Of a DNA stretch of 64,000 nucleotides, positions 24,632 through 33,432 are shown in pieces. The notes under the pieces were generated by a model that saw only the letters and a list, made by a program, of their open reading frames with translations, was not told the DNA's origin and searched no databases. Within the stretch, counting starts at the first letter, position 1. Each line of letters begins with the position of its first letter. The position numbers and the translations under genes are program-made. The DNA is from Serpentinimonas barnesii (GTDB lineage: Bacteria; Pseudomonadota; Gammaproteobacteria; Burkholderiales; Burkholderiaceae_C): assembly GCF_000696225.1 (NCBI RefSeq), contig NZ_BAWN01000013.1, positions 1 to 64,000 of the forward strand, read 5' to 3'.

Positions 24632-25839
24632 GCCCGCTCATGCCTGCCATCGAACCCCGTCCAGAGCCTGCCGCCGCCCCGCACACGCCGGCCGTTCGCA
24701 GCCGCCTGCCCGCCGTGGGCACGACCATTTTTACCGTGATGTCGGCGCTGGCCAACGAGTGCGGAGCTGTCAACCTCGGCCAGGGCTTCCCCGATTTCGA
24801 CTGCGATGCGCGCCTGCTCGATGCGGTGAACGACGCACTGCGCGCCGGCCACAACCAGTATCCGCCCATGGCCGGCGTGCCCGCCTTGCGCCAGGCGCTG
24901 GCACGCAAGACCGAGGCGCTGTACGGCCGCCACTACGACCCCGAGCGCGAAATCACCGTCACCGCCGGGGCCACGCAAGCCATTTTCAGCGCCATTTTGG
25001 CCGTGGTGCAGCCGGGCGACGAGGTGATCGTGCTCGACCCCTGCTACGACAGCTACGTGCCCAATATCGAACTGGCGGGCGGCGTGGCGGTGCGGGTGCC
25101 GCTGCGCGCCGATTTTGGGCCCGACCTGGACGCCATCGCCGCCGCCATCGGCCCACGCACCCGGGCCTTGCTCATCAACAGCCCGCACAACCCCAGCGGC
25201 CGCGTCTGGCCGCGCGCCGATATGCTGCGCTTGCAGGAGCTGCTGGCACCGACCGAGGTGATCTTGATCAGCGACGAGGTCTATGAGCACATGGTGTTTG
25301 ATGGCCAATTGCACCAGAGCGCGGCGCGCTTTCCTGGCTTGGCGGCGCGCGCCTTGGTGGTGAGCAGCTTTGGCAAGACCTTGCACGTGACGGGCTGGAA
25401 GGTGGGCAGCGTGCTGGCCCCGGCGCCGCTGATGACCGAGTTTCGCAAGGTGCACCAGTTCAATGTGTTCACCGTGAATACGCCGATGCAGCACGCGCTG
25501 GCGGCCTATTTGGCGGATCCGGCTCCCTACTTGCAGTTGCCCGAGTTTTACGCCGCCAAGCGCGACCGCTTTCGCGCTGGGCTGGCGCGCACGCGCTTTG
25601 AGCTGCTGCCCTGCGAAGGCACCTATTTTCAGTGTGTGCGCTACGCCCATTTGGCGGTGCCCGAGCGCGACTTGCCCGAGGCCGAGTTCTGCCGCTGGCT
25701 GACGCGCACGATCGGTGTCGCCGCCATTCCGCTGTCGGCCTTTTACGGCGACGGCCGCGAGCAGCGCCTGATCCGCTTTTGCTTTGCCAAGCGCGAGGCC
25801 ACGCTGGATGGGGCGCTGCAGCGGCTGGCGCGCTTGTGA
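24628..25839 (+). CDS. PLP-dependent aminotransferase (methionine aminotransferase type)
   Basis: This 403-residue fold-type I aminotransferase belongs to the YbdL/kynurenine aminotransferase-like group, which favours methionine and aromatic amino acids. It has VNLGQGFPDFDC, TAGATQAIFSAI, NSPHNPSGRVW, the ISDEVYEH Asp/Tyr pair and the PLP lysine in SSFGKTLHVTGWKVG, plus a C-terminal LIRFCFAKRE arginine. The GTG at 24628 overlaps the cysB stop, but an in-frame ATG 12 bp further on is equally plausible. Its place behind cysB fits sulfur amino acid metabolism. Confidence 0.85.
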   Translation: MSPLMPAIEPRPEPAAAPHTPAVRSRLPAVGTTIFTVMSALANECGAVNLGQGFPDFDCDARLLDAVNDALRAGHNQYPPMAGVPALRQALARKTEALYGRHYDPEREITVTAGATQAIFSAILAVVQPGDEVIVLDPCYDSYVPNIELAGGVAVRVPLRADFGPDLDAIAAAIGPRTRALLINSPHNPSGRVWPRADMLRLQELLAPTEVILISDEVYEHMVFDGQLHQSAARFPGLAARALVVSSFGKTLHVTGWKVGSVLAPAPLMTEFRKVHQFNVFTVNTPMQHALAAYLADPAPYLQLPEFYAAKRDRFRAGLARTRFELLPCEGTYFQCVRYAHLAVPERDLPEAEFCRWLTRTIGVAAIPLSAFYGDGREQRLIRFCFAKREATLDGALQRLARL

Positions 25840-25878
25840 GTGCCCGCGGCGGCGACAGCGGCGGCGGCAGCGGTGGCT

Positions 25879-28800
25879 TCAAGCCGCCAGTTGCGCCCAG
25901 AGCTTGTCCAGCCGCTTAACGCTCACCGGCTGCGGGGTGCGCAGCTCCTGCGCAAACAGGCTCACGCGCAGTTCCTCCAGCAGCCAGCGCAGTTCGTCCA
26001 GGCGCGCATCGGGCACCCCCTTGCGCTCGGCCAGCAAGCGCGCATAGCGCTGCTCTTGGGCGCGCACGGTGGCCGTGTGCGCGGCGTCGCGCGCCGGGTC
26101 GGCGCGCAGCTTGTCGAGCCGCAGAAAAATCGCCTTCAGGTAGCGTGGCAGGTGTTGCAGCGCCGCCCACGGCGTGTCGGCCAGAAAACGCGGTCCCACT
26201 AGGCGCTGCAACTGCTCGCGGGCATCGGCCAGCGGCTGCGCCTCGAACTTGCCCTCCTTGAGCTTGCGCACCACGGCGGCGTATTCGACCAGCACGGCCG
26301 CCCCCTGGCGCGCCACTTCCTGCGCGATCAGCCCCAGGCGGCCGCGCCCTTGATCCAGGCGCTGCTGGAACTCGGCGGCGTTGCGCGGCCACGGCTCGGC
26401 CATGAAGGCGCGCTCCAGCGCCACCTCGATGATCTGGCCACGCAGCTCCTCCAGCGAGCCCAGCGCCAGGTACGACACCGCCATTTGCTGCAAGCCGGGC
26501 AGGCTTTTTTCCAGTTGCTTGAGCGCCTCGCGCAGTTGCAGCGCAAACAGCCGCCGCAGCCCCGCGCGGTGCTTGCGCGCCGCCGCCTCGGGCTCGTCAT
26601 AGACCGCCAAGGTCACGGCATCGCCCGCGTCGAGCAGGGCCGGAAAGCCGATCACGGTGTGCCCGCCGCTGGCCAGCTCCATCAGCTCGGGCCAGTCGCC
26701 AAAGGTCCAGGCGCGGTAGCGCTCGGTGGCGGCGGGGGCGGGGGCTGGGGCGGCGGCGGGGGCGCTGGGAGCGGCGGGCTGGCTGCGCCGGGCTGACTGG
26801 GCTTGGGCGGCTTGGGCAGATTGGCCTTGGGTGCCTGGCGCGGCTGGCGGCGGACGCTGGGCCGACTGGGCGCGGGCCGGCGGCGCGGAAGCGGCTGGGC
26901 TGGCGGCAGAACGCCCCGCAGGCGGCAGCGAAGCTGGCACCGCCGCCACGCCCACTGCCGCACCCGCACCCGCACCCGATCCTGCCCCTGCCCCCACCCG
27001 CGCCGCCAGTTGCAAGCCCGCCAGCGCCTGGAAGGCCCCACGCGCTTGTGCGCCCAGCTCGGCTTTGAGGGCGGCCAGGCTGCGCCCTTGGCCGAGCTGG
27101 CGCCCGTGTTCATCGAGCACGCGCAGGTGCATAAAGTGGTGCGCGGGCAGCATGTCGAGCTTGAAGTCGCTGCGCTTCACATCCAGCCCGGTGCGCGTGC
27201 GCACGCGCGCCAGCAGCGCCTCCATCAAACTGCCTTGGGCCCAGTGCCCGGGCTGGCACAGCTCCGTGGCCAGTTGCTCGGCGGTCTCGGCCAGCGGCAG
27301 CAGGCGCGCGCGCGGCTTTTGCGGCAGGCTCTTGAGCAGGGCGCTGATTTTGTCTTTGAGCATGCCCGGAACCAGCCATTCGCAGCGCTCCTCGCTGGCC
27401 TGGTTGAGCACAAAAATCGGCAGCGCCACGCTCAGGCCGTCGCGCGCATCGCCCGGCTGGTGCAGGTAGCTGGCGGCGCATTCGGTGCCCCCGAGCGCCA
27501 ACGTGGGCGGAAAGGCTAGGCTGGTCACGCCCGCGGCCTGGTGCCGCATCAGCTCCTCGCGCTTGAGGCGCAGCAAATCGGGCTGCTGGCGCACCTGGGC
27601 GCGGTACCAGCGCTCCAGCTCCTGCCCGCTGCTCATGTCGGGCGGCAACTGGCTGTCGTAGAAGGCGTAGATCAGCTCCTCATCGACCAGCACATCCTGG
27701 CGGCGCGACTTGTGCTCTAGCGCCTGCACCTGCGCCAGCACCTGGCGGTTGGCGGCCAAAAACGGCAGGCGGCGCTCGAAATCGGGCGGCCACACCTCGT
27801 CTTCCAAGGCCGCCACCAGCGCCTGGCGGATAAAGATCGAGCGCGCCCCGCTGGGATCGACGCGCGCGTAATCGACCCGGCGCTGGCTGTAGATCAGCAA
27901 GCCGTAGAGCGTGGCGCGCTCGGAGGCCACCACCCGGCAGGCGTTTTTCTCCCAGCGCGGATCGAGCACCTGCTTGCTCAGCAAATGCGCGCCCACCTGC
28001 TCCAGCCACTGCGGCTCGATGGCGGCAATGCCACGGCCAAACAGGCGCGAGGTCTCTACCAGCTCGGCGCACACGATCCAGCGCCCCGGCTTTTTGCTTA
28101 AATGCGCGCCCGGATGCGGGTAATAGCGAATGCCGCGCGCACCCTGGTAATGCGCCTCGCTCTCGTGCTTGCAGCCCACGTGCCCGAGCAGCCCGGCCAG
28201 CAGCGCCAGGTGCAACTGCTCATAACTGGCCGGGGCCGTGTTGAGCTTCCAGCCGTGCTCGGCCACCACGGTGTGCAACTGGCTGTGGATGTCGCGCCAC
28301 TCGCGCACCCGGCGCGGGTTCAGGTAGTGCTGGCGCAGCAGCGCCTCGTACTGGCGCTGGCTGGGCTTATGCTGCGGCGCAGCCAGAGCCAATCCTGCGG
28401 CATCGGCCAAGCCCTGATCGGGCCGCGCCGCCAGCCTGGGGCCAGCCGAGCGCCCACGGGGCCTGCTGGCGCCAGCACCAGCAGCCTGGGCCGACGGAGC
28501 CACCGCAAGCGCCGCGCTTTCAGCGGGGGGCGCTGCGGCCGCGCTGGGTTTGCCGCTGCGCGCCTGCTCCAGCCAGCGCCAGAGCTTGAGGTAGCCCACG
28601 AACTCGCTCTTGTCGTCGTCGAAGGCGGCGTGCGCCCGGTCGGCCTGCGCCTGCGCCTGCAAGGGGCGGTCGCGCACATCCTGCACCGTGAGCGCGCTGG
28701 CCAGCACCAGCACCTCGTCAAGCGCGTGGCGCTCGCGCGCCTCCAGAATCATGCGCCCCACGCGCGGGTCCAGTGGCAGGCGCGCCAGCTCGGTGCCCAG

Positions 28801-30093
28801 TGCCGTGAGTTGCAAACCCTCGTCGAGCGCGCCCAGCTCTTGCAGCAACTGGTAGCCGTCGGTAATGGCGCGCTGCGAGGGCGCCTCCAGAAACGGAAAA
28901 TCCTCCACCGCCCCCAGCCGCAGCGACTTCATGCGCAAAATCACCGCCGCCAGCGAGGAGCGCAAAATCTCCGGGTCGCCAAAGCGCGGCCGCGCCAGGT
29001 AATCGGCCTCGTCGTAGAGGCGGATGCAGACGCCGTCGGCCACCCGACCACAGCGCCCAGCGCGCTGGTTGGCCGCCGCCTGGCTGATCGGCTCGACCAG
29101 CAACTGCTCGACCTTGCTGCGCAGGCTGTAGCGTTTCACGCGCGCCCGGCCCGAGTCGATCACGTAACGGATGCCGGGCACGGTGAGCGAGGTTTCGGCC
29201 ACGTTGGTCGCCAGCACGATGCGCCGCGCGCCGCTGGGCCGGAAGATGCGCTCTTGCTCGCCCTGGCTCAGGCGCGCAAACAGCGGCAGCACCTCGGTCT
29301 GGCGCAGCACCGGCTGGTGGCTCAGGTGCTGGCGCAGGTGGTCGGCGCATTCGCGGATTTCGCGCTCGCCGGGCAAAAACACCAGCACGTCGCCAGCCAG
29401 CGCGCCGCCGCGCCAGAGCTCGTCCACGGCGTCGGCAATGGCTTCGTTGAGGCCGTAGTCGCGGCTTTCCTCAAAGGGGCGGTAGCGCTGCTCCACCGCA
29501 AAGCTGCGGCCCTCCACATTGAGCACCGGCGCCGGCCCCTGGGCCGACTCGAAGTGGCGCGCAAAGCGCTCGGCGTCGATGGTGGCCGAGGTGATGATCA
29601 CCTTCAGGTCCGGCCGGCGCGGCAAAATCTGGCGCAGGTAGCCGAGCAAAAAATCGATGTTCAGGCTGCGCTCGTGCGCCTCATCGATGATCAGCGTGTC
29701 GTAGGCCTGCAGCAGCGGGTCGGTCTGGGTTTCGGCCAGCAAAATGCCGTCGGTCATGAGCTTGATCGAGGCCCCGGGGCTGAGCCGGTCCTGGAAGCGC
29801 ACCTTGTAGCCCACCACCTCGCCCAGCGCCGTGCCGAGCTCTTGCGCAATGCGGCTGGCCACCGAACTGGCGGCGATGCGGCGCGGCTGGGTGTGGCCGA
29901 TCAAGCGCCCGCGCTCGCCCGGGCGGGCGTGCAGGCGGCCGCGCCCCATGCCCAGCGCGATCTTGGGCAACTGGGTGGTTTTGCCGGAACCGGTCTCGCC
30001 GCACACCACGATCACCTGGTGCGCGCGCAAGGCGGCTTCGATCGCCTGGCGCTGGGCGCTTACAGGCAGGGATTCGGGAAACTCGATAATCAA
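25879..30093 (-). CDS. hrpA: ATP-dependent RNA helicase HrpA
   Basis: This 1404-residue DEAH-box helicase has Walker A GETGSGKTT (about residues 32-40), LIIDEAHERSLNIDFLL, the SATIDAERF motif III and QRAGRCGR motif VI, followed by HA2, OB-fold and a long HrpA-specific C-terminal region. It is about 100 residues longer than E. coli HrpA because of two Ala/Pro-rich inserts: one after the HA2 region (around residues 520-570) and one at about residues 1055-1135. The start appears to be a TTG (MIIEFPESLPVSA), with no ATG in the right place; a GATAAT -10 lies about 40 nt upstream. Acts on mRNA and stalled ribosomes in other bacteria. Confidence 0.92.
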   Translation of the reverse strand: MIIEFPESLPVSAQRQAIEAALRAHQVIVVCGETGSGKTTQLPKIALGMGRGRLHARPGERGRLIGHTQPRRIAASSVASRIAQELGTALGEVVGYKVRFQDRLSPGASIKLMTDGILLAETQTDPLLQAYDTLIIDEAHERSLNIDFLLGYLRQILPRRPDLKVIITSATIDAERFARHFESAQGPAPVLNVEGRSFAVEQRYRPFEESRDYGLNEAIADAVDELWRGGALAGDVLVFLPGEREIRECADHLRQHLSHQPVLRQTEVLPLFARLSQGEQERIFRPSGARRIVLATNVAETSLTVPGIRYVIDSGRARVKRYSLRSKVEQLLVEPISQAAANQRAGRCGRVADGVCIRLYDEADYLARPRFGDPEILRSSLAAVILRMKSLRLGAVEDFPFLEAPSQRAITDGYQLLQELGALDEGLQLTALGTELARLPLDPRVGRMILEARERHALDEVLVLASALTVQDVRDRPLQAQAQADRAHAAFDDDKSEFVGYLKLWRWLEQARSGKPSAAAAPPAESAALAVAPSAQAAGAGASRPRGRSAGPRLAARPDQGLADAAGLALAAPQHKPSQRQYEALLRQHYLNPRRVREWRDIHSQLHTVVAEHGWKLNTAPASYEQLHLALLAGLLGHVGCKHESEAHYQGARGIRYYPHPGAHLSKKPGRWIVCAELVETSRLFGRGIAAIEPQWLEQVGAHLLSKQVLDPRWEKNACRVVASERATLYGLLIYSQRRVDYARVDPSGARSIFIRQALVAALEDEVWPPDFERRLPFLAANRQVLAQVQALEHKSRRQDVLVDEELIYAFYDSQLPPDMSSGQELERWYRAQVRQQPDLLRLKREELMRHQAAGVTSLAFPPTLALGGTECAASYLHQPGDARDGLSVALPIFVLNQASEERCEWLVPGMLKDKISALLKSLPQKPRARLLPLAETAEQLATELCQPGHWAQGSLMEALLARVRTRTGLDVKRSDFKLDMLPAHHFMHLRVLDEHGRQLGQGRSLAALKAELGAQARGAFQALAGLQLAARVGAGAGSGAGAGAAVGVAAVPASLPPAGRSAASPAASAPPARAQSAQRPPPAAPGTQGQSAQAAQAQSARRSQPAAPSAPAAAPAPAPAATERYRAWTFGDWPELMELASGGHTVIGFPALLDAGDAVTLAVYDEPEAAARKHRAGLRRLFALQLREALKQLEKSLPGLQQMAVSYLALGSLEELRGQIIEVALERAFMAEPWPRNAAEFQQRLDQGRGRLGLIAQEVARQGAAVLVEYAAVVRKLKEGKFEAQPLADAREQLQRLVGPRFLADTPWAALQHLPRYLKAIFLRLDKLRADPARDAAHTATVRAQEQRYARLLAERKGVPDARLDELRWLLEELRVSLFAQELRTPQPVSVKRLDKLWAQLAA

Positions 30094-30168
30094 GGCGCGG
30101 GCGGCTCACGTGCAAAATGGGGGCCGCCCGATTATCCCCGCAGTGGCCTCGGCTTGGGATGTGGGCTG

Positions 30169-30196
30169 TGGCGTATGCTTGGCTGGCGTATGCTTG
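30169..30196 (+). repeat. tandem 13-bp repeat in the hrpA-argA intergenic region
   Basis: TGGCGTATGCTTG occurs twice (30169-30181 and 30184-30196) with a 15-bp period. Each copy contains TATGCT, a passable -10 hexamer for argA transcription. The intergenic region (30094-30285) also holds a GATAAT box on the minus strand (30131-30136) for hrpA. Confidence 0.6.
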
Positions 30197-30285
30197 CGCC
30201 CAGCCGCCCCAAGCGCCGCCCCTTGCACCGCCCGCGTTTCACTGCCCGCGTCCTACAGCCCCAGCCGCCCAAGCCTCAACCGCCC

Positions 30286-31635
30286 ATGTCCACGGTCTTT
30301 AATTTCACCTTCGTGCCCTGGTTTCGCTCGGTGGCACCCTATATCCACAAGTTTCGCAACCAGACCTTTGTGGTCGGCATTGCAGGCGAGGCCATAGCGG
30401 CGGGCAAGCTGCCCAATCTGGCGCAGGATTTGGCCCTCATTCAGAGCATGGGCGTGCGCATCGTGCTGGTGCATGGTTTCAGGCCGCAGGTCAACGAGCA
30501 GTTGCGCGCCAAGGGGCACCCATCGCGCACCCACCTGGGGATGCGCATCACCGACGAAGTGGCGCTGGACTGCGCCCAAGAGGCCGCCGGGCAGTTGCGC
30601 TACGAGATCGAGGCCGCCTTCAGCCAGGGCCTGCCCAACACCCCCATGGCCGGGGCCACGGTGCGCGTGCTCTCGGGCAACTTCATCACCGCGCAGCCGG
30701 TGGGGGTGATCGATGGCATCGACTTCCAGCACACCGGCCAGGTGCGGCGGGTCGATGTGGCCGGGCTGATGCGCACCCTCGACATGGGGGCGATGGTGCT
30801 GCTGTCGCCCTTTGGTTTCTCGCCCACCGGCGAGGCCTTCAACCTGAACATGGAGGAAGTGGCCACCAGCGTGGCCATTGCCTTGCAGGCCGACAAGCTG
30901 CTGTTCATCACCGAGGTGCCGGGCATCCGCGTGCAGCCCCACGAAGCGGCCAGCCCCGACAACCCGATCGACACCGAACTGCCGCTGGCGCAGGCCGAGC
31001 AAATTTTGGCCGCTTGCGGCCCGGCCTTGCAACCCAGCGACACCGGCTTTTATTTGCAATACTGCGTGCGCGCCTGCAAGGGCGGGGTAGAGCGCAGCCA
31101 CATCTTGCCCTTTGCCGTCGATGGGGCGCTGCTGCTGGAGGTGTACGTGCACGACGGCATCGGCACCATGGTGGTCGATGAAAAGCTCGAAAGCCTGCGC
31201 GAAGCCAGCGCCGACGACGTGGGCGGCATCCTGCAACTGATCGAGCCTTTCGAAAAAGACGGCACCCTGGTCAAGCGCAGCCGCACCGAAATTGAGCGCG
31301 ACATCGCCAACTACACCCTGATCGAGCACGACGGCGTGATTTTTGGCTGCGCCGCGCTCTACCCCTACCCCGAGGCCAAGACCGCCGAAATGGCCGCGCT
31401 CACCGTCTCACCGCACTCGCAGGGCCAGGGCGACGGCGAAAAGCTGCTCAAGCGCATCGAGCAGCGCGCGCGCCTGCTGGGGCTAGAGAGCCTCTTTGTG
31501 CTCACCACGCGCACCATGCACTGGTTCATCAAGCGCGGCTTTGCGCCGGTCGATGCCGAGTGGCTGCCCGAGGCACGCAAGCGCAAATACAACTGGGACC
31601 GGCGCAGCCGGGTGCTGGTCAAGCGGCTGCACTGA
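30286..31635 (+). CDS. argA: N-acetylglutamate synthase ArgA
   Basis: This 449-residue enzyme acetylates glutamate, the first step of arginine synthesis. An N-terminal amino-acid-kinase-like domain (about residues 1-290) carries LVHGFRPQVNEQL, LSGNFITAQPVGVIDGIDF and LLSPFGFSPTGEAFNL, and probably binds arginine as feedback inhibitor. A C-terminal GNAT domain (about 300-449) carries AALTVSPHSQGQGDGEKLLKR. The first residues VFNFTFVPWFRSVAPYIHKF are typical of ArgA. The ATG at 30286 has no strong binding site. The open frame continues far upstream opposite hrpA; that part is not coding. Confidence 0.93.
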   Translation: MSTVFNFTFVPWFRSVAPYIHKFRNQTFVVGIAGEAIAAGKLPNLAQDLALIQSMGVRIVLVHGFRPQVNEQLRAKGHPSRTHLGMRITDEVALDCAQEAAGQLRYEIEAAFSQGLPNTPMAGATVRVLSGNFITAQPVGVIDGIDFQHTGQVRRVDVAGLMRTLDMGAMVLLSPFGFSPTGEAFNLNMEEVATSVAIALQADKLLFITEVPGIRVQPHEAASPDNPIDTELPLAQAEQILAACGPALQPSDTGFYLQYCVRACKGGVERSHILPFAVDGALLLEVYVHDGIGTMVVDEKLESLREASADDVGGILQLIEPFEKDGTLVKRSRTEIERDIANYTLIEHDGVIFGCAALYPYPEAKTAEMAALTVSPHSQGQGDGEKLLKRIEQRARLLGLESLFVLTTRTMHWFIKRGFAPVDAEWLPEARKRKYNWDRRSRVLVKRLH

Positions 31636-31678
31636 TGGGCGGTAGGCGCTGTAGCGCCCCTAGGGCCCACTCGGGACG

Positions 31679-31716
31679 CAAAAAAACCGCCCAGCTGACG
31701 CAGGGCGGTTTGTTTT
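31679..31716. terminator. bidirectional intrinsic terminator between argA and the lipoprotein gene
   Basis: CCGCCC and GGGCGG form a stem with a 10-nt loop, flanked by AAAAAA on the left and TTTGTTTT on the right. It serves argA on the plus strand and the convergent lipoprotein gene on the minus strand. Confidence 0.85.
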
Positions 31717-31759
31717 GGCGCCACTCTTGCAGGCAGCGCCAACCCAATGGGCTCGGGAA

Positions 31760-31993
31760 TTAACGAGCCGGGGCAGCAGGAGCGGCAGGAGCAGCAGGAG
31801 CTGCAGCATCAGCCGGGGCAGCAGGAGCGGCCGGTGCTGGCTCAGGAGCCGGTGCCGGAGCAGGAGCCGGTGCTGGCTCAGGAGCCGGTGCTGGTGCCGG
31901 AGCAGGTGCGGGAGCCGGCGGGGTGGCTTGCGGGCCGCAAGCGGTCAGGGCGGCGGCGGCGAACAGGGCGGCGAGCAGGACGGAGATTTTCAT
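31760..31993 (-). CDS. small Pro/Ala-rich lipoprotein
   Basis: This 77-residue protein has a lipoprotein signal (MKISVLLAALFAAAALTAC, lipobox LTAC with Cys at 19). The mature chain of about 58 residues is almost entirely Pro, Ala and Glu: PAPAP runs broken by PEP, then PAAPA runs. The DNA is correspondingly repetitive (31770-31920, units resembling GGAGCCGGTGCTGGCTCA). It should sit in the periplasm as an extended, cell-wall-spanning or spacer polypeptide. No enzymatic domain is possible. It is monocistronic, with a terminator behind it, and has an operator-like site about 100 bp upstream. Real expression is likely but the function is unknown. Confidence 0.72.
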   Translation of the reverse strand: MKISVLLAALFAAAALTACGPQATPPAPAPAPAPAPAPEPAPAPAPAPAPEPAPAAPAAPADAAAPAAPAAPAAPAR

Positions 31994-32251
31994 ATGGTTT
32001 CAACTAGAAGGAGGTGGCGATCTGGGTTTTTGCCTCGGCACACACCTAGCCCACATTGCGAGCCCAAGGCGCAGCCACTGGCGGCTGGAATCGAAGGGTA
32101 AACCCTAAAATTTCCTAGCAGTCTTAATGATAATACAAAGCAGAAAAAGCCGCTGAGGCACGCAAAAAATTACCCCGGAAGGCCATGCATTGTTGCCAAA
32201 AAGCAACAAACTGGCCAACATGGGGCCACACAAGGGTTCTGCCCAAGCTTT
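31994..32251 (-). promoter_or_regulatory. upstream region of the Pro/Ala lipoprotein, with operator-like site
   Basis: This 258-bp gap holds no gene. At 32094-32107 is AAGGGTAAACCCTA, an inverted repeat (AAGGG-N4-CCCTA) that shares TAAACCCTA exactly with the site upstream of the TRAP transporter. A TCCTAG half-site follows at 32113-32118. The lipoprotein leader has no Shine-Dalgarno sequence; about 10 nt before the ATG it carries CCACCTCCTT, the sequence of the 16S rRNA 3' end itself. The roxA stop lies at 32252; no clear roxA terminator is visible. Confidence 0.45.
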
Positions 32252-33418
32252 TTAATCGGTGCTTGCTGCCACTGGCTGCACGTGCAGCCAACCCGCCTGC
32301 TGCCACTCGGCCAACTGCTCTTGCACCGGCGCACTGGCGCGGCGCACTTGCGCGGCACTGAGGGCGCGCCGGTCAGCCAGCTCGTGCAGCAGACGCGCAT
32401 CCTTGCCACTGGCGCACCAGGCTTCGCCGTTGACGTACACATGCTCCGCGTCATACAACATGCGCGTGCATTTGTCCAATGCCACCGCCCCGGGCTGCCA
32501 AGGCTGCTGCGGCGCGCTGAAGCAAACCAAGGGCTTGGGCTCGCTCAACACCTCGCCCAGAGCCAGACGCAGCCCCACCTTGTCGCGCAACAGGCGCTTG
32601 AGCGCGTCGCGGGCAAAGTCGACCAAGGCCTCGGGCACGGCGGCGGGTGTGGCCGTGGCAGCCTGGTTGCGGTCGCGGTACAGGCGCTCGTCGGCGCATT
32701 CATCGGCCAGACGCTGCACCAGCTCGGCCGCCAGCCCACCGCGCTGGGGCACCCGAAAACCCACCGAATAGGTCATGCAGCCGCCATCGAGCGCTACCCC
32801 ATCGTGCGCCCACTGCGGCGGCAGGTAGAGCATGTCGCCGGGCTCCAGCACCCACTCTTGCTCGGGCTCGAAATGCTGCAAAATTTTCAGCGGCTTGTCG
32901 GGCTGCAGGCTCAAATCTTTCTGGCGCCCGATGCGCCAGCGCCGCCGTCCGCTGGCTTGCAGCAAAAATACATCGTAGCTGTCGAAATGCGGCCCCACGC
33001 CACCGCCCTCACTGGCCCAGGAGATCATCAGATCGTCCAGCCTTGCGTCGGGCACGAAGCGAAAGCGCTGCAGCAACTGGTGCACGGCGTCGTGGTGCAA
33101 GTCCACCCCCTGCACCAGCAGCGTCCAGGCGGCTTGCTTGAGCGGCGGCAGTTGGCGGCGCTCGAAGGGGCCTTGGGCCAGGCTCCAGTCCTCGCCCTGG
33201 CGCACGATCAGGCGCGACTCCACCTGCGCCGACTGCGCCAGCGCAAACAGCTCGGAGCGCTCAAGCAACGGGGCAAAGCCGGGGATGGCTTGGCGAATCA
33301 GCAGCGGTTTTTTTTGCCAATGGCGGCGCATGAACTGCTGTGGCGTCAGCCCCCCGAGCAAGGGCGTGGGAGCATCGGGCGCGGTGGCCGCGTGCGGGTT
33401 TTGAGGGTGCAAAGTCAT
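32252..33418 (-). CDS. cupin-type ribosomal protein uL16 arginine hydroxylase (YcfD/RoxA-like)
   Basis: This 388-residue 2-oxoglutarate/Fe(II) oxygenase has a JmjC-like cupin core. The iron ligands are in GPHFDSYDVFLLQ (H and D, about residue 145) and WAHDGVALDGGC (His). LYLPPQWAHDG and MTYSVGFRVP are typical of the YcfD/RoxA group that hydroxylates an arginine of ribosomal protein L16. A C-terminal winged-helix-like segment follows. The ATG at 33418 is preferred to an upstream TTG; it lies 14 bp from the divergent slyD-like start and is probably leaderless. Confidence 0.85.
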   Translation of the reverse strand: MTLHPQNPHAATAPDAPTPLLGGLTPQQFMRRHWQKKPLLIRQAIPGFAPLLERSELFALAQSAQVESRLIVRQGEDWSLAQGPFERRQLPPLKQAAWTLLVQGVDLHHDAVHQLLQRFRFVPDARLDDLMISWASEGGGVGPHFDSYDVFLLQASGRRRWRIGRQKDLSLQPDKPLKILQHFEPEQEWVLEPGDMLYLPPQWAHDGVALDGGCMTYSVGFRVPQRGGLAAELVQRLADECADERLYRDRNQAATATPAAVPEALVDFARDALKRLLRDKVGLRLALGEVLSEPKPLVCFSAPQQPWQPGAVALDKCTRMLYDAEHVYVNGEAWCASGKDARLLHELADRRALSAAQVRRASAPVQEQLAEWQQAGWLHVQPVAASTD

Positions 33419-33432
33419 GGGACAATTGTGCA
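33419..33432. promoter_or_regulatory. shared palindromic -10 region of roxA and the slyD-like gene
   Basis: Only 14 bp separate the two start codons. The gap contains ACAATTGT, so each strand reads an ACAAT -10-like box (GACAAT on plus, CACAAT on minus) ending 6 nt before its own ATG. Neither gene has a Shine-Dalgarno sequence. This suggests two leaderless transcripts from mutually exclusive promoters, with -35 contacts inside the opposite gene. Confidence 0.45.

Noticed and set aside
28102-30285. Very long open frame on the plus strand opposite hrpA, continuous with argA (about 1177 codons)
   Set aside because: It is rich in His, Gln, Arg and Ala without domain pattern, as expected for the complement of a GC-rich gene. 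Only the part from 30286 (ArgA) is a recognisable protein.
31655-31670. CCCTAGGG palindrome after argA as a further copy of the shared operator
   Set aside because: It lies between a stop codon and a terminator, has no 4-bp spacer between halves, and precedes no promoter.
31770-31920. Repeat array resembling a CRISPR or satellite
   Set aside because: The units are short, unequal and in frame with a Pro/Ala-rich lipoprotein; there are no unique spacers and no cas genes.
32000-32020. Fragment of 16S rRNA suggested by CCACCTCCTT on the minus strand
   Set aside because: Only about ten bases match the 16S 3' end and the flanks do not continue the gene, so no rRNA remnant is present.
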